A stretch of 5,445 nucleotides of DNA from Bacteroidales bacterium (lineage in GTDB: Bacteria; Bacteroidota; Bacteroidia; Bacteroidales; GCA-2711565): contig JAOZQX010000123.1 in assembly GCA_029931995.1 (NCBI GenBank), positions 1 to 5,445 of the forward strand, read 5' to 3'. Positions 5,217-5,445 of this stretch are shown here, piece after piece. Below the pieces are notes generated by a model. It saw only the letters and a list, made by a program, of their open reading frames with translations. It did no database searches and had not been told where the DNA came from. The position numbers and the translations under genes are program-made. Every line of letters begins with the position of its first letter. Position 1 is the stretch's first letter.

Positions 5217-5445
5217 TTAAGAAGAAAGTCTTTCCAATAAAACCTCAATCAGTTTTTTTACCGGCACATTATGATCGGCGCTATAATCTTCGGTAATGCG
5301 ATTTGCAATGATGGCACAAACAGTCAACACATTATGCCCGAGAGATTGCCCAAGTCCGTATAAAGCCGAAGTTTCCATTTCAAAATTCAGGATTTTTTCA
5401 TCGCCAAAACGAAAGGCTTCCAGTTTCTGATTAAAATCAGGAAAA
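5217..5445 (-). CDS. Nucleoside phosphorylase (uridine phosphorylase-like), C-terminal part (5' end outside window)
   Basis: The minus strand is open from the window edge to a TAA (complement of 5217-5219), giving 75 residues of a protein that begins beyond the window. It matches the C-terminal part of the Udp/PNP nucleoside phosphorylase family, which splits nucleosides with phosphate to the free base and ribose-1-phosphate for salvage in the cytoplasm. The key piece is NFEMETSALYGLG (fragment residues 20-32). EME corresponds to the ribose-binding Glu-Met-Glu of E. coli uridine phosphorylase (codons at 5373-5381). It is followed by a VLTVCAIIANR strand like the VIVNR segment of Udp and a final helix VKKLIEVLLERL. 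The residues that choose uracil or purine lie upstream of the window, so substrate cannot be told and no symbol is given. Full-length members are about 250-290 residues. A strong terminator follows the stop. Confidence 0.85.
   Translation of the reverse strand, partial: FPDFNQKLEAFRFGDEKILNFEMETSALYGLGQSLGHNVLTVCAIIANRITEDYSADHNVPVKKLIEVLLERLSS

Noticed and set aside
5030..5248. Minus-strand open frame of 72 codons in the intergenic stretch
   Set aside because: It runs through the strong terminator stem and the TGTCGAAGT repeats and overlaps the end of the nucleoside phosphorylase gene. Its predicted protein is low-quality repeat translation with no recognisable domain.

Overview
The window looks like chromosomal DNA of a member of the Bacteroidota, probably a flavobacterium-like or related lineage. 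The evidence is AT-rich sequence, A-rich leaders without clear Shine-Dalgarno sites, a TAnnTTTG-type promoter box, and a set of proteins typical of that phylum: a Bacteroidota-style AsmA-like protein, a short Dus enzyme, a DUF4395 membrane protein and an Udp-like nucleoside phosphorylase. The assignment comes from reading the sequence and was not tested by any search.

Layout. (1) Positions 1-222 (+) are the 3' end of nadD, for NAD synthesis. (2) Positions 289-3066 (-) are a 925-residue AsmA-like envelope protein, convergent with nadD. Its last ~100 residues are a strikingly regular 11-residue repeat. (3) Positions 3067-3128 form a compact divergent promoter region. (4) Positions 3129-4073 (+) encode a tRNA-dihydrouridine synthase. 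It starts at a GTG only four bases after a TAnnTTTG box, so its transcript may be leaderless. (5) Positions 4085-4121 form a bidirectional terminator between convergent genes. (6) Positions 4145-4801 (-) encode a DUF4395 multi-pass membrane protein with two cysteine pairs. (7) Positions 4802-5216 hold no credible gene. The stretch is a mosaic of short hairpins and TGTCGAAGT-type repeats and ends in a perfect 17-bp stem terminator. (8) Positions 5217-5445 (-) are the 3' end of a uridine/purine nucleoside phosphorylase-type gene.

The genes do not form one operon. Each lies next to an oppositely oriented neighbour or a terminator, so they look like single transcription units with housekeeping roles: cofactor synthesis, tRNA modification, nucleoside salvage and envelope lipid homeostasis. 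I see no mobile element, CRISPR array, defence cassette or clearly new multi-gene system. The most notable items are the 11-residue-repeat tail on the AsmA-like protein, the apparently leaderless GTG start of the Dus gene, the cysteine pairs of the DUF4395 protein and the repeat-rich intergenic stretch.
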